Of a DNA stretch of 64,000 bases, positions 48,470-60,415 are shown piece after piece. Below the pieces are notes generated by a model that saw only the letters and a program-made list of their open reading frames with translations, had not been told where the DNA came from and searched no databases. Each line of letters starts with the position of its first letter. Within the stretch, counting starts at the first letter, position 1. The stretch comes from Laguncularia racemosa (taxonomy: Eukaryota; Streptophyta; Magnoliopsida; Myrtales; Combretaceae): assembly GCA_037954665.1 (NCBI GenBank), contig JBBMOL010000066.1:2790001-2854000 (forward strand), given 5' to 3'. The position numbers and the translations under genes were made by a program.

Positions 48470-49150
48470 CTGCCAACAGTTTATTACCGCATGAAAATAG
48501 TTCTGATACAACTGAGTGAGTCTCAAGTTATCAATCGCAATCCCTAGGAAAATTACTAAACTCCTATAGAAGTAATGTAAGGGGACTAAAAAAATTGAGG
48601 TGGTTGATAATGGTAGTATCAAACCACTGATAAAAAAAACATTTGCATCGGCCGCCCACCAGCACACTGATCTTACATCTCCACAAAACGTCTCCATTTT
48701 CATTAACTCTAAACAATCCAAAACTGCTTATAACCAATAAGTTTGCGACAATTTCAGCACGAATCTAGCACAGCTATTTATAGCATATGGACTCAAAATT
48801 TCGAGATCAGCACTCATCGGCCCATTCTAGTTCATCCATGAACTAAGCAATTGATCAAGCCAAGATGGTTCCCTATTACGCAAAACTTAGACAAACTCTG
48901 CTTTGTGCTCTTCATGAGGTGGACGACTTCCCTCCTATAGTCTGCTTAACCACATAAATTTGCTTCACCTTTGTTGAGGAATAGTTCTTCTCTGCACCAA
49001 AAGAATTATTTCGTCCTTGGAAACCAGTCCTCCACTGAGGTCATTCACCTCCAGAATCATTCTTCTGGGAAGCACTTCCTCTCTGGTAGTTGAACCCAAG
49101 GGAACTGCTATAATATTGATTGCTGACATTCTTCTGCTGTGAAGAATGGT
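48470..49150 (-). other. Host-like non-coding DNA with an unrecognised coding fragment
   Basis: Right of the TMEM8-like exon. On the minus strand about 48900-49155 reads NHSSQQKNVSNQYYSSS, then PQWRTGFQGRNNSFGAEK, then KVKQIYVVK, with at least one stop. It looks like decayed coding sequence (Asn/Ser/Gln-rich), but I cannot assign it. An open frame at 48461-48721 (minus) may be intron. Confidence 0.3.
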
Positions 49151-49232
49151 TCTTCATAGAGCAAATGTCCAGGGTTCGATCTCTACAAGTGCATTGCGCA
49201 TTCCCCTGCGTTTTTTTTTAATAAAAAAAAAA
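49150..49232 (+). mobile_element. Possible SINE 3' fragment
   Basis: AGAGCAAATGTCCAGGGTTCGATCTC resembles a tRNA-derived region with a B-box (GGTTCGATCTC), followed by a short body and T/A runs. The A-box half is not clear. Weak evidence. Confidence 0.25.
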
Positions 49233-49393
49233 TTAATCATCTAGAGAACTTTTGGATGTTTCCATCATGTTCACCCTCCCTCGCTTTTATTTTCTGATCA
49301 ATGCAATGGATCAGAATTCATCTGACATCACGAGAAAGACAGAGTTATCAAGAAATTGAATTGCTCCTCCCATCTCTCGTTTACGATGGAATC

Positions 49394-50320
49394 ATGGAGA
49401 TGTCACAGCAGGTGCATGTCCAACGCATGGAAAATTCTGGAGTCAGTCCACCGCTAGGTAGGATCTAGAGGACACTTTGTATTAGCTCTAGAAGCAGTGA
49501 GCTTAACATGGCGAATGCAAGATCACAGAATAACAAGTATTACAAATATGGTTCAGATGGCAAGCATAGTTCCAAAGATTCCCCTATTTCTATGGGATCG
49601 AGAAACATCAAGCAAGCAACACGAACTACAAGTCACCGTGGTCTGGGAAATTTGAATTGTAATTCAGTTTCTGATGTTGGGCCATCAAATAGGTTGTCCT
49701 TGAACATTAGATCAACGGCTGCATCTCTAGGTGATCTGTACCACAACTCAACGTCTTTTGATACACCAGGGGACATCGACAACTTTTATTCGCAATTTCA
49801 CCAAATACAAAAGATTTTAGGAGAAGATTCTAGTGATAGTTGTTCTCTGTTTAGCAGCAATTTCGATTAAGGTTCTTGCAATACCGATAGTACACGAGAT
49901 TCTTCTAGTGTTGATGATCTTTCCGATTATACATCTGGTGGTGGAGTACGTGGTTGGAACAGCTCTTTGAAGGATTCCTCTGATTCTGACACTTTCTCAT
50001 CGTCTTCCTCTCCCTTGTATGTGGGAAAGGCACTAATGACCAAGTTGGGGCCACTGGCTTTTGATTTGTCAGGAGCTTGTAGATCTCAAACAGATTGTGC
50101 AGATCCAATGTGCAAAGATTATCGACCAGATACGCAGGCGAATACGGAAGGAGCAAGAAGTTTTACAATTTTGCATTTTGACATTACAAAGCATTGTAGA
50201 AAGTTAGAGAGGAGTAGTTGTGGAGAAACTGAGTTCGAGAGATTAGCATCTGCTAATGGCTTGGGTGATGTAAAGTCTATTTCTTTTAGAAAATCAGTAA
50301 GGAAAGAACGAATTGAGTAA
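49394..50320 (+). pseudogene. Ser-rich protein, broken reading frame, unknown function
   Basis: One frame from the ATG at 49394 (MEMSQQVHVQRMENSG) to a stop at 50318-50320, about 308 codons, interrupted by TAG at 49466 and TAA at 49868. It is rich in Ser, Asp and Asn (STSFDTPGDIDNF, EDSSDSCSLFSS, SSSVDDLSDYTSG, SDTFSSSSSP) with a basic C-terminus (SFRKSVRKERIE). No domain, signal peptide or membrane segment seen. The composition suggests a disordered, possibly phosphorylated plant protein. I do not recognise the family. With two stops it is most likely a pseudogene or a mis-joined set of exons. Confidence 0.45.
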
Positions 50321-50766
50321 TTAATCAAGAAGAATGAGGGAGAGTTTAGGTAAGATGCAGCTTCCACGGAACTAGTTCTTCATGATGGCCATGGTTACTA
50401 GCTTTGCTTACTATGTCATTCCTGGATATCTGTTTATGATGTTAACCCCAGTGTCTTGGATATGCTGGCTAGCTTAAAAATCTGTTCAAGTTTTTTTTTT
50501 TTTTTTTTATCTCAACCACAACTTTATTCCCCACAAGGCATTGCTCATGCTCAATGAAGTTGGATGTAGATGCTTCCATGATCTGCTTGATGATGCTAGG
50601 TTATACTAATGCCTATATGGGTGATACCATGCTAACATCGCTATCTTCATGCCCCTTATGTATATAGTATTTTTCTTTCTTTTTTTGTGTATATATGTAA
50701 TCTTCTTCAACTTTTTTTTATATATAATTTTAGATTCCTTCTCGACATTAGTAATATTGTGAATCG
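50321..50766. other. Non-coding DNA left of element H
   Basis: Contains a T18 run (50491-50508) and TATATA tracts near 50685-50730. The 3' LTR and polypurine tract of H would be expected here but are not seen. Confidence 0.45.
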
Positions 50767-53520
50767 ATGAGGGAAAACATAGAAACGATTAAGCAAAAAG
50801 ACCTACCGGTGCACTCAGATGGGCATCTATCGCCGATCCTAAATTTGCAGGATGCGTGGTAAGATGAAACTATTTCTGAAGATACCTTCTGGGATAAAAT
50901 CAGACATCAAGAGCTCTGTGAAATGGCTCGCACCGATAGTATGCTTTGCTTTATCGGATGCGAGCCTTATGCTAGCTCGAGAGATGCCATCAATGCAAGT
51001 TCAATTTTGCACATTAGGAATGAAAGAAAGGAACTTCCCCTCTCAACCACCCAGTTTACATTCCTCAAGCAGCCACCCTCTGGGTGGAAATTTTTAGTAG
51101 AACATATCATCTCAAAGTTAGAGTATGTGACTCTTTTGGAAAAGGTTGGTGTCTTCCGTGCCATTGCTACTTCCACCAGCTTGTGGTTCCTACATATGAG
51201 TGAGTTAGAAGTGTGGCGAGCAATCACTTGTTGCTAGAGTACACAAACTCAAACATTCATCACTTCTTGGGGGGAAATCACTCCAACACATGAGGATGTG
51301 GTCATTCTCCTAAACTTGACTAGTTTTGGGTAGACCAACATCACTTTTACTAAAGTGTCTTATAGGGAGCATATTTTTCAAATGTCCTTATTAGATGCCT
51401 TGATAGCTACCTATAACAACAAGAGGAAGTTGTGTTTCTCTTCTTAGCTTGCATACTTTTTTGAGGGGCAGAGAAAGGATAAACCTTGAATCTCTGGCTC
51501 GAGTTGTGGATAGGAGTAAGTATTCTCATCTATTCCCCAGTATACCTTTATAGTTGTATAGCTATGCCTCTCTCGCTTTTTTTTTTTTTTCTCATTTTTG
51601 CAGGTATGAGCTTGTAGCTTTTATAACATATTAGCTATCCTTGTTTGTGTTCCCTGGTAGACCAAAAGAAGATGTGAGCCCCCAGCTGTTTTCTTTAGCC
51701 ATACGAATTGCTCAAGGTGAGTGTTTTGCACTAAGTCCCTTTTACCTGGGCTCTTTGTATCGACGCTTGGATCTATACCATAAGGCTTTCGTTTGTTCAA
51801 AGGGCTGCTATGTGAGTGTGTCACATGTAGACCTAGTATTCCTCTAACTCTTCTTTTGTGAACAGTTCTAAAAACACTTTACTTCTATTAAGCAGGCACT
51901 CTTGTAGCTTATCAGCATGGAGTCAAAATTTACATTTCACCCTTATGTGAAACAGCTTACCAGTTATGAAGATAGGATTGAATTATATCCTCCAAGCTTA
52001 AAGGATGAGGTAACTTTGGCAGATAGACATAAGGGCCTCCACAATTTTGAGACAAGTATTTTATGGTATACCGTAGGGAGTCTACCCTCCCTCCTAGATA
52101 ATAAAGACTCCTTCGAGTTCTATCTAGAGCAAGGGGTTGTAATATATTCTTCTCGCAGGGTTACACACCAACTTAGGTTTGACCAAGGGGTACCTTGTGT
52201 AACTAACATTACTGAAAACTTCGAGTTGTGTTGTCGATCACTTTTGCCAAGTGACTTCAAAAATATTCATCCAGAAGTGCATCAATTATACTTTCCTTCT
52301 ACAAGTCTCTTTGGGGTTACTTTTCCTAGCTAGCTAACATATACGTCAAATTGTTTGCAAGACTTTTGAGTATATGCTTTTGCTTTAGTAGATGATACAC
52401 TTCATATGCCTACTGTGTACCTTGGGAGTTTTGCCTTAAATTACCGTCTAAGCCAATTCCTAAGCCTAATGGTGATGCCTAAGAGGCTATTGAATAGGTA
52501 GATTAGCTATTAGCATTTCCTACTGATGTGGGATCAAGTAGATCCTCCAAGAATAAATTCCCATTTCTTCCATTAGGCCAAGCATAACTTTATTCATGTG
52601 GTAGCATTCTTATATATTTCTTATTATTATGTATGTATAGGTATTCCTCTTTACTAGCCTCCCCCCCCCCCCCCCCCCCTTCTCGTCTATTATGTATGCA
52701 TAGGTTGAGATGGGCTCTAAAGTTTTCTCCAACACTTCTACTAATTCAGCGACCATTTCAATCAAGATTTAGTGGCTTACGCGAAATCATCAATTGAAGA
52801 TGGTAGAAGCAATGATGATGACATTGAAGAGCCACATGACTTTATTGGAGTTAGAGCACTTACCACTAGTACTGATAAGCCAGTTATAAAGATAAGTGAA
52901 GGTAATGATAACATTGATGCTAATGACCATGCCAATGCATTGCTTTGCTCAGACACATACGAAGATGAGTTATATGTAGCTCTTATTAATATCCTTCTTC
53001 CCTTAGACACTATGATATCTCCTTGAGACAAGCAAACGACTCTAAGGATTTATGCTACGCTAGAGGAGACCACATCCTTTCAAGGATTTACTGCGCCTTC
53101 CCAATTATTGGACTCATTAGAGACCCTTGATGCTATAGATAAAGACTTTTGGGCTGAGTCCCCCATGTTAGGGACTAAACTGGCTTGCACTATGGTGAAG
53201 ATGTTGGGGGAGACTATGTTATTATTGAATAGGCCTTGGAATTCTTTGTGAGAGGCAGAACTCGAGTAGTTGATTAAATACGTTGAGGGAGCTAGCCTTC
53301 TAAGATTCAAGATTAACTAGTTAGAGCTCGTTTATGCTAAAGCCAAGAGGCTATTGAGTTACTATACTATCTAGAGGCAACATGATGAATAAATGAGTAA
53401 AGTGCAAGAGTTGCAAGAAGCAATTAAAGCAACTGATCTTGAGATGAAGACACTTTTAGGAGATTTAGACCTTAAGTCCTCAGTAGGCTTGGATTGTCTT
53501 CCTTAGTTTAGCATGACTAT
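50767..53520 (+). pseudogene. Antisense accessory ORF of element H (plant mobile domain)
   Basis: Starts MRENIETIKQKDLPVHSDGH at 50767, opposite to pol. KVGVFRAIATSTSLWFLHMS and FITSWGEITPTHEDVVILLNL (51130-51330) match the start of the plant mobile domain (PMD) shared by MAIN/MAIL1 proteins and by gypsy- and Mutator-borne relatives. An intron-like break (donor near 51512, T-run, TTTTTGCAG acceptor near 51603) leads to LFVFPGRPKEDVSPQLFSL and ALSPFYLGSLYRRLD. The open stretch 51917-52333 contains QLRFDQGVPCV. A second intron-like stretch includes a C19 run (52661-52679). A charged, coiled-coil-like C-terminus ends near 53500. Stops occur (50862, 51235, 51305). PMD function in transposons is unknown. 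Confidence 0.68.
52661..52679. repeat. C19 homopolymer
   Basis: 19 cytosines (a G19 tract on the sense strand of element H) inside an intron-like part of the antisense ORF, just upstream of a TGTATGCATAG acceptor-like site. Confidence 0.95.
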
Positions 53521-54180
53521 GCTTTTGTTTTTTCATTCCAAAGCATTGTATTGAAACCAATAAAGTTATTTTTTCTTTATTCTTCTTCTATATGTGATCA
53601 TTGCTTATTTACATATACTTGCCATGAGTGATGCTAGTCACAATCACATTATTTATTTAAGTTATTATGTTGCATATCGTAGCAAAACTTTCACTTGCTA
53701 GCAACAATATGTTAAATGGTTGAAATGATCAATCGTGCTTAAACAACGATAGTGGCATTTATTGCTTAGTTCAACACATTAGCATTAATGGTTAAGATGG
53801 TATTACCCAATACATGACCATTTATTCTTTATTTTTGAATTGGTATATACGTTTTTGTGGGCTAAGTATTTCGTACACATTTGCGAGGAGTTTCTTTGAT
53901 CATGTGGCAACAATGTGATATACACTTTTGTGTCGGCTAAGTATTTCACTACGCACTTGGGAGCACTTGCTTTGACCATGTGACAGCAACTTAAGAGGTG
54001 ACAGTTAATCATGTTTGTGCACTAAGGAGATAACTCTATAACTTTGCAGCAACAAGATAAGTGAGTAGTAAAAAAAAAGGCATTAACAAGGCTCTAATAG
54101 TGTGAGCCATGCATATTATTCATGATAATTTACAAATACATCATTCATTTCACATATGAGATTTTTTAATGTATTGAAAA
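53521..54180. repeat. Spacer of element H with a degenerate 75-bp tandem repeat
   Basis: Converging point of antisense ORF and pol. Two related units, about 53845-53918 and 53919-53993, share TATA(T/C)AC-TTTT-TGT-GGCTAAGTATTTC and end in TGA(T/C)CATGTG-CA-CAA. No ORF is supported. Confidence 0.65.
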
Positions 54181-55700
54181 TTGATAGGTGCGGTAGCTTT
54201 ATCAGTTGTTGGGTTCATAAGCCAGTAGTAACCATTGTCATGGACCTCATGCAGTACGAAGGGGGCTTCCCACTTTGGTGTAAACTTTGGTGCTAAAATA
54301 CCTCGCCACACATGCTCTATTGCACAAAGTACAACATCACCTTACTGAAAGGACCGTTTCTTGACCAAACGATCAAAAGCTACGCTTAACCGCTGTCGAT
54401 AGTTGGCAAGGTGATACTAGGCAGTGTCTCATCTCTCTTCCAGAGCTTTGAGATCAAGCATACGTAAAGTATTCAGTTCCAATTTAGCATTGATGGCTAA
54501 TCTTGCAAATGGGACCAAGACTTCTATGGACATTATCGCCTCACATCCATTTACTAAAGAAAAAGGGGTGGCCTGAGTAGGGCTTCATTTAGATGTTCTA
54601 TATGCCCATAGTGCCAATGGCAACTTGTCATACCATTCTTTGTGATTTTCATGCACCATATGACTAAGTACTTTAGAAGAGTCTTATTTGTTACTCCTGT
54701 TTAGTCGTTTCCCTTTGGGTAGTAAGGTGTAGACTCCATTTAATCGATGCTATAGAAGGCTAATAGTTATCATATGTACAAGCTGATAAAGGATGTACCA
54801 TTGTCTGAAAGAATGCGCTTTAGGATTCTAAAGCGGCAAATGACGTATTCTTTGATGAAGCTTGCCACTACTTGTCCTGTAGCTTTCTTTAATAGGATTA
54901 GCTCCACCCACTTAGTGAGGTATTCTATACCTACTAAGATCCAAATGCATCCCTTAGATGGTGGATGTATTGGGTCGATCAAGTCAAATGCCCACATATG
55001 GAAAGGCTATAGAGTAGTTAGGCTATGTAGTATAACGGCAGGAGCATAGATGGCATTCTTGTGTTGCTGGCATACAACACACCTGCTAGCAAAGTTAAAT
55101 GCATCATTTTCCATTATAAGCCAGTAATACCCCAAGCTCAATAGGTGGTAGTACAGCTTCCTTCCTCCTTGATGTTCTCTACCATCTCTAGAGTGGGCTT
55201 CAGCTAGTACAATCTCCATTTTAGGTAGTGCAACACACTTAAGGGGCTGTCTCATGAACAATACCCTATATAGCTAGTCTTCATGCATAATACTTCCTTG
55301 CCTTACGTTTTACTATGTGGGCATAAGTGATATTCATAGGTAAGGTGCCATTCTTCAAATAGTCTATGTAAGGGCGTCTCCAATTGCCGACACTTGCCAC
55401 AAAGTTACATTCTCCTTAATCAGGAATCTTAGAGCATTTTGGGCAACTCATTTGCATTTGAGAAACATCTTTGGCCATGGCTCGCCAGTAATACCTTATG
55501 CGTTGTATGTGAGAATATAGGGATGGGCCTTCCTCACCACACCAGATTTTGTGATATTTGTCCAACATCAAGCATGCTTGCCTTACACAAATGAGGATGC
55601 TCTCCACACCAAATTTTCGCGATAAGATGCCTTCTAGACCCTTGAAGTACAGGATGCCATTAATGAGAATAAAAGTTTTTAAGGTTGCCATAGAAGTTGC
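54181..55700 (-). pseudogene. Element H integrase
   Basis: Read right to left. The zinc-binding domain has CVVCQQHKN and CPKCSKI with upstream His-containing sequence (55007-55691). The catalytic core is WAFDLIDPIHP, then GIEYLTKWVEL and ILSDNGTSF (54770-54997). The C-terminal domain FTPKWEAPFVLHEVHDNGYYWL lies near 54200-54330. D-D spacing motifs are visible; the final Glu region is disrupted. Part of the zinc domain region seems duplicated or rearranged (two Cys-x2-Cys blocks). Confidence 0.75.
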
Positions 55701-56250
55701 ATTCAGATGTGCTAGCTAGCCCTTAATGGGAGTACGCTAGTCATTTAGTGATTCTTTTTCTTCATTTAGTAACTGCAGAGCTGTGCACATAATAGATTTT
55801 CTAATGACTTAAATATTTACATTGTCTTCTTCGGCTTGAATGGGAACTTTGGATGCCAAAGTTGCAAGTGCATCTGCATAACAGTTGGTTGATTGTTTGA
55901 TGTGTTCATATCTCACTAAATTGAACTTGCTAACCAAAGATTGCATTGCAACCCTGTAAGGCATTAGTGTTGGTTCTTTGAGGGCAAATTTGCCATTGGC
56001 TTGTTTGATAATCAGGTTTGAATCACCATGAATGCATAAGTGAGATGCCCCAACATTTTGCACCAAAATGAGTCTAAGTAAGAGAGCCACATACTCAGCC
56101 TCATTATTGGTGCAATGGAAGTTTAACTTAAATGTTAACGGTATCTCTTAGCCTTCAAGGGTTATTAATACTACTCCAACTCCTTGCCTAATACTAGCAG
56201 ATGAGCCATCAAACTGCACTTGCCATTCTTTGCCCAATTCTATCCTCATG
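55701..56250 (-). pseudogene. Element H archaeal-type RNase H (second RNase H)
   Basis: Open stretch 56090-55809 reads HLCIHGDSNLIIKQANGKF, ALKEPTLMPYRVAMQSLVSKF and NCYADALATLAS. These are the GDS, alpha-helical and ADALA blocks of the archaeal/plant-type RNase H carried by Tat elements in addition to the Ty3 RNase H. The active-site Asp in GDS and in ADAL are kept, while the upstream part is broken (about 56100-56250). Confidence 0.75.
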
Positions 56251-57900
56251 GAATCCACATCAAACTTTATCGGGATCATATCCATGGCGTAAGTCCCATG
56301 TGCCATAGGAAAACAAGCTAGGAGGTTTGCTTAAGCTTGAGACTTAATAGCCTTAGGCAACATAACCGTAATGTCAAACTCTGATAAGAGAAGTAACCAT
56401 TTTGCGATCCATCCTGATAGGGCCAGCTATGATAGCAAGTACTTTATCAAGTCGGAGTGAGTAACAAGATTGACTTTATGCATTAAGAAGTAATGAAGCA
56501 ACTTCTGTGTAGTAAACATCAGTGCAAGACAATGCTTCTCATAGGCTGAATAATTGATTTCACACCCTTAGACGGATTAACTTAGGTAATATACAAGTCG
56601 CTCCTTACCCTCGAGCTCTTGTGCAAATAAAGCTCCAATGGCCTTATCAGTAGATTTCAAGTAGAGAATCATTAGTAATCCCTTGATAGGCATTGTCATC
56701 GTTAGTGGAGAAGTGAGTATATACTATACCTTCTGAATGACCTACTTGTAATTGCCCCCCACTCAAATACTGCTCCTTTCTTCATGAGCTGCTTTAGGGG
56801 ATAAGAGATCTTGGCTAGTGCTGGGATGAATCGCTTGATATAAGAGACATTCCCCATGAATGTTTTTAATTCCTTCAAGTTAATGGGTGATGGCATGGAT
56901 CATATAACCTGCACCTTTTCTAGATCGACATCGATCCCTTTTCTATGAACTACAAATCCAAGGAATTTTCCAGATGCTACACTAAAGACTCACTTTAGCG
57001 GGTGCATGTGCAGCTTATACAACCGACACTACTCAAAAACCTTTTGCAAATGTATCAAGTGATCCGGTGCCCACCTTAACTTGATAACTATGTCATCTAC
57101 ATAGTCTTCCATGAAGTCATGCATCATATCATGGAAAATGGCAGTCATTGCTCTTTGGTAAGTAGCTCCTGCATTCTTAAGCTCGAAGGGCATGGCTATA
57201 TAGTAAAATTTCCCTATTGGTGTCTTAAAAGTGGTACACTCAAGGTCTCTAATGGCCATCTTGATTTGATTGTAGTCACTAAAACCATCCATAAATGAGA
57301 ACAACTCATGTCCAGCCATGGCATCTACTAACATATCAATATTTGGCAATGGGAAGTCGTCCTTTGGGCAAGCTTTGTTGAGATCACAAAAATCTATACA
57401 GACTCATATTTGGCCATTTTTCCTCCTTACTGGCATGATATTAGCCAACCATGAGGGGCACTCAATTGGATTGATAAAGCTAACTTAGAGTAACTTCTCA
57501 ATCTTTTCTTTGATTTAGACCTCAACTTCTAAGCCAAAAATTCATTGTCCCTATTTTACTAGCTTAACCTTAACTTCAATGTTCAATTTATGTACTACTA
57601 GATTGGGGTCCAGTCTTGGCATTTCATCATAAGTCCATGCAAATAAGTCTCTATACTCCCTTAGCAATTCCACTAGGTGGACCTTAAGCTCTTGTAAGAT
57701 ATTCTTACCAATGAAGATAAGTCTTGGAGACTCCCTTGGTTTCACTAGATCTAACTCTTCAATGTCATCAACTTGTAGCTTGAATTGATCCTGCATCTTT
57801 AGGGGGTGGGTTGGGTTTCTTGTATTGGTATGGGATCTAAAGAAAATAAGCAAGCTTCTACAGATCCATCTTCCTCAAATCCCGTAGACCATCATAAATA
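56251..57900 (-). pseudogene. Element H reverse transcriptase and Ty3 RNase H
   Basis: The lead-in LREYRDLFAWTYDEMPRLDPNLV is near 57650. RT has ELFSFMDGFSDYNQIKMA and CTTFKTPIGKFYYIAMPF, then DYVDDIVIK near 57085 (active site YVDD intact). The connection segment PINLKELKTFMGNVSYIKRFIPALAKI is near 56800-56880. RNase H remnants fill 56300-56650. Stops and frameshifts separate the blocks. Order and sequences fit the Tat group. Confidence 0.8.
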
Positions 57901-58199
57901 GTATACCCTTTGCCCATCTTCTCTTATGAAACTTTCAATTACCTCATTCCTCTTTTTCTTCTTTTGGCCCCTATGAAAGCCTCGCATTATCTTCTTTCTC
58001 GTAAGCTTCTCTTAGGTCTCCTCCTAAGTGGGTAGTGGTGTGCTAAAGGGTGTTATGATAGCAGTCTCTCCCTATTCAGCATACTCATCAAAGAATGTAA
58101 CTTCGGTAAAGTATGCCTCATCATGCTCGAATGGTTTATTCATAGCGGGAATAAATATGTCTTTTCCCTTCCAATAGCCCTTAATGCATTAATCTCATG

Positions 58200-58900
58200 T
58201 TGAGGGTATAAGATTGTGATCGTGCAGCCACTTTCTTCCAACCAGTAAATGGTAGGATATAGGTGCATCGACCACGTAGAACCATGTAGAGCTTTGTATA
58301 GGGCCAACTTTAAAGCTCACATTGACATACTTTATTGTGTTTGTAGGCATCAATGAAACCATTCACAACAATAGGTTGTCTCACTAAGCGTTAGTTATCT
58401 ATCCTTGCAACCTTTAGTGTAGACAATGGCATTATGTTTATAGAAGAGCCATTGTCTATGAATGTCCTCTTAATAAGATACCCATTTAGCATGCTTTCCA
58501 TATAAAGAGAATAGTTGTGATTGGGGTTCTTGGCGCATATGTCTGCGTTAGTAAAGAGAATCACATTCTCATGCGTCTTTGTCAATCTTCATATAGGTTG
58601 TGCTAGACTACACTCCCCATACTATCTCTCAACAATTTGGGTAAAGGCAATTGTTGCTATAAGCCATGTATACTCGTTAAACCCTAGTAAATTAAAAAAA
58701 AAAATCTGAAGTTAGCTGTCTTCATTAGGGTGGTGACCCGTGGCGTACATGCACCCTCATTATTCCCAGTTATAGCCTCTTGTATATTACACACCTTGGT
58801 ACATAACATGTCCCCTTCTTCAATGCTAGGATTGTAGCTAATGGCATTTGTAGTACCCCACTAATTATTGTGTGTAGGAAGTGGATTATTATAGACATCA
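58200..58900 (-). pseudogene. Element H protease region
   Basis: 58585-58391 reads KRTFIDNGSSINIMPLSTLK, the aspartic protease active site with D-N-G-S in place of D-S/T-G, which is common in Tat elements. The remainder is broken. Confidence 0.7.
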
Positions 58901-60370
58901 TTGTTTTCTATGATAAGTTTCTCATTACGAACCCTATCATTGAAAATCTTTTTCAAAGTCCAACACTCTTTTGTAAGGTGACCTACAAATATGTGATACA
59001 TTCAAAACTTAGGATAGTTCTTCTCATTTTGCGTCAACATATGATCCACTCTCGGGAGCTTGATATTCCCATCTCGTAACCATTGGTCAAACAAAGCATG
59101 TACCTTTCTCATTGGGCATGGGAAAGGAGGAGTTGATGTAGATCCTCAGGATGTATTGTTCCTTAGCTTTTTATTATCTCTAGGGGTCTCAACTTGAGTT
59201 GAGCTAGTAGATGTTGGTCGTTTCCCAAACCTTCAATTTTCTCCTCATTATCTTACAATGGAGTTTTTAGTTCTCCTTACAGTCTCAACCAGTGTAGAAA
59301 AGGAACTTAGATTAAGATTTTCTAAGTGGACTAAGTACTCAGTAAACATCCCTTAGATGCAAATCTTCATTAACTCTCTTTCATCACATACGTCTTAGAT
59401 GTCTAATGTGCACTCCCTAAAGAGTTCTATATAATCTATCAAGTCTTCCTTGAGGTGTTGCCATGTTCTTCCCATGTCTGTGATCGTGATCTATTCTTGG
59501 GTGGAGAAGAACTTCTCTAGGAATAGCTTACACAAAGACCCCCATGAATCAACCGACCCTATAAGGAGATTGACATACCAAGTGTATGCCTTTTCGATCA
59601 ATGGTTCAAAAAATTCTTTGAGTTTTAGGTCATCATCTAACTTGTATACTTTTGGGTTCTCGATAAACTTAAGTAAATGTTCTTTAGTACTCCCTTTTCT
59701 TACCATTGAAAAAGATGAATTTAGGACTAACATAGTCCTTAGTATAAGGTTTTTCAACAATGTGCTGATGGTAAGGGAGTCTTAACTCTAGCACTCCCAT
59801 AATCAACTTTACTTGTATTTCTTTTAAGTGTATGTCCAAGTCTTCCTTCATTACAAAGGAGGTTCTTAGGGAAAATACCAAAGAAGTAGGCGTGCGAGTA
59901 AGCTGGCGGCTAAGTCCACCAAGAGCATTGGGAGGTGGAACATCTAGTGGAGTTGTTTGCTCTTGAGGAATGTTCTACTCACCATTGGGAGGTTTAGCAG
60001 GAGGAACTAGATGTGATGGAGTTGCATGGGCAGCACCTTGCTGCATAGCAATGCTAATGATTGGTAGAACCACACCTTGTTGCATAGCAACGATGGTAAC
60101 CAACCCTGTGATGAGCAAAGCAAGCATGGTCATAAGTTGATTCAGAGCCTTTGTGTTCTCCTGCATAATCTACATCAGTTGATTCAGAGCCTTTGTGTTC
60201 TCCTGCATAATCTACATCATTTGTGCAGGATCTATGGGAACCTCAAGTTGTGAATTGCCTTAACTAGTATTTTGTAGTATTTGAGGTAGGTTCTGCTCTA
60301 TTGATTCAGTGTTTAGATCTTGTTCTTGATAGATATTTTCAGATGGTCCTCTCTTCTTAAGAGGTTCCAT
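58901..60370 (-). pseudogene. Element H gag
   Basis: Capsid at 59760-59400: ENPKVYKLDDDLKLKEFFEP, EKAYTWYVNLLIGSVDSWGSLCKLFLEKF and DLIDYIELFRECTLD. These are the conserved Tat gag blocks. The N-terminal part (60366-59975) has a Met/Gln-rich stretch and a 14-codon duplication. Degenerate TGCTGCATAGCAA repeats lie near 60040-60095. Frameshifts separate the pieces. Confidence 0.72.
60136..60219. repeat. 42-bp exact tandem duplication in element H gag
   Basis: GTTGATTCAGAGCC... occurs at 60136 and again at 60178, adjacent and essentially identical. 42 bp keeps the reading frame (14 codons), so it could have arisen while gag was functional. Confidence 0.9.
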
Positions 60371-60415
60371 TACTCTTTTGTCACTAAACTCTATCCCCAA
60401 CAGATTCACTAAAAA

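Noticed and set aside
49150..49232. tRNA gene, from the B-box-like GGTTCGATCTC
   Set aside because: No cloverleaf or A-box can be formed; at most a SINE fragment. No other tRNA or rRNA gene was seen.
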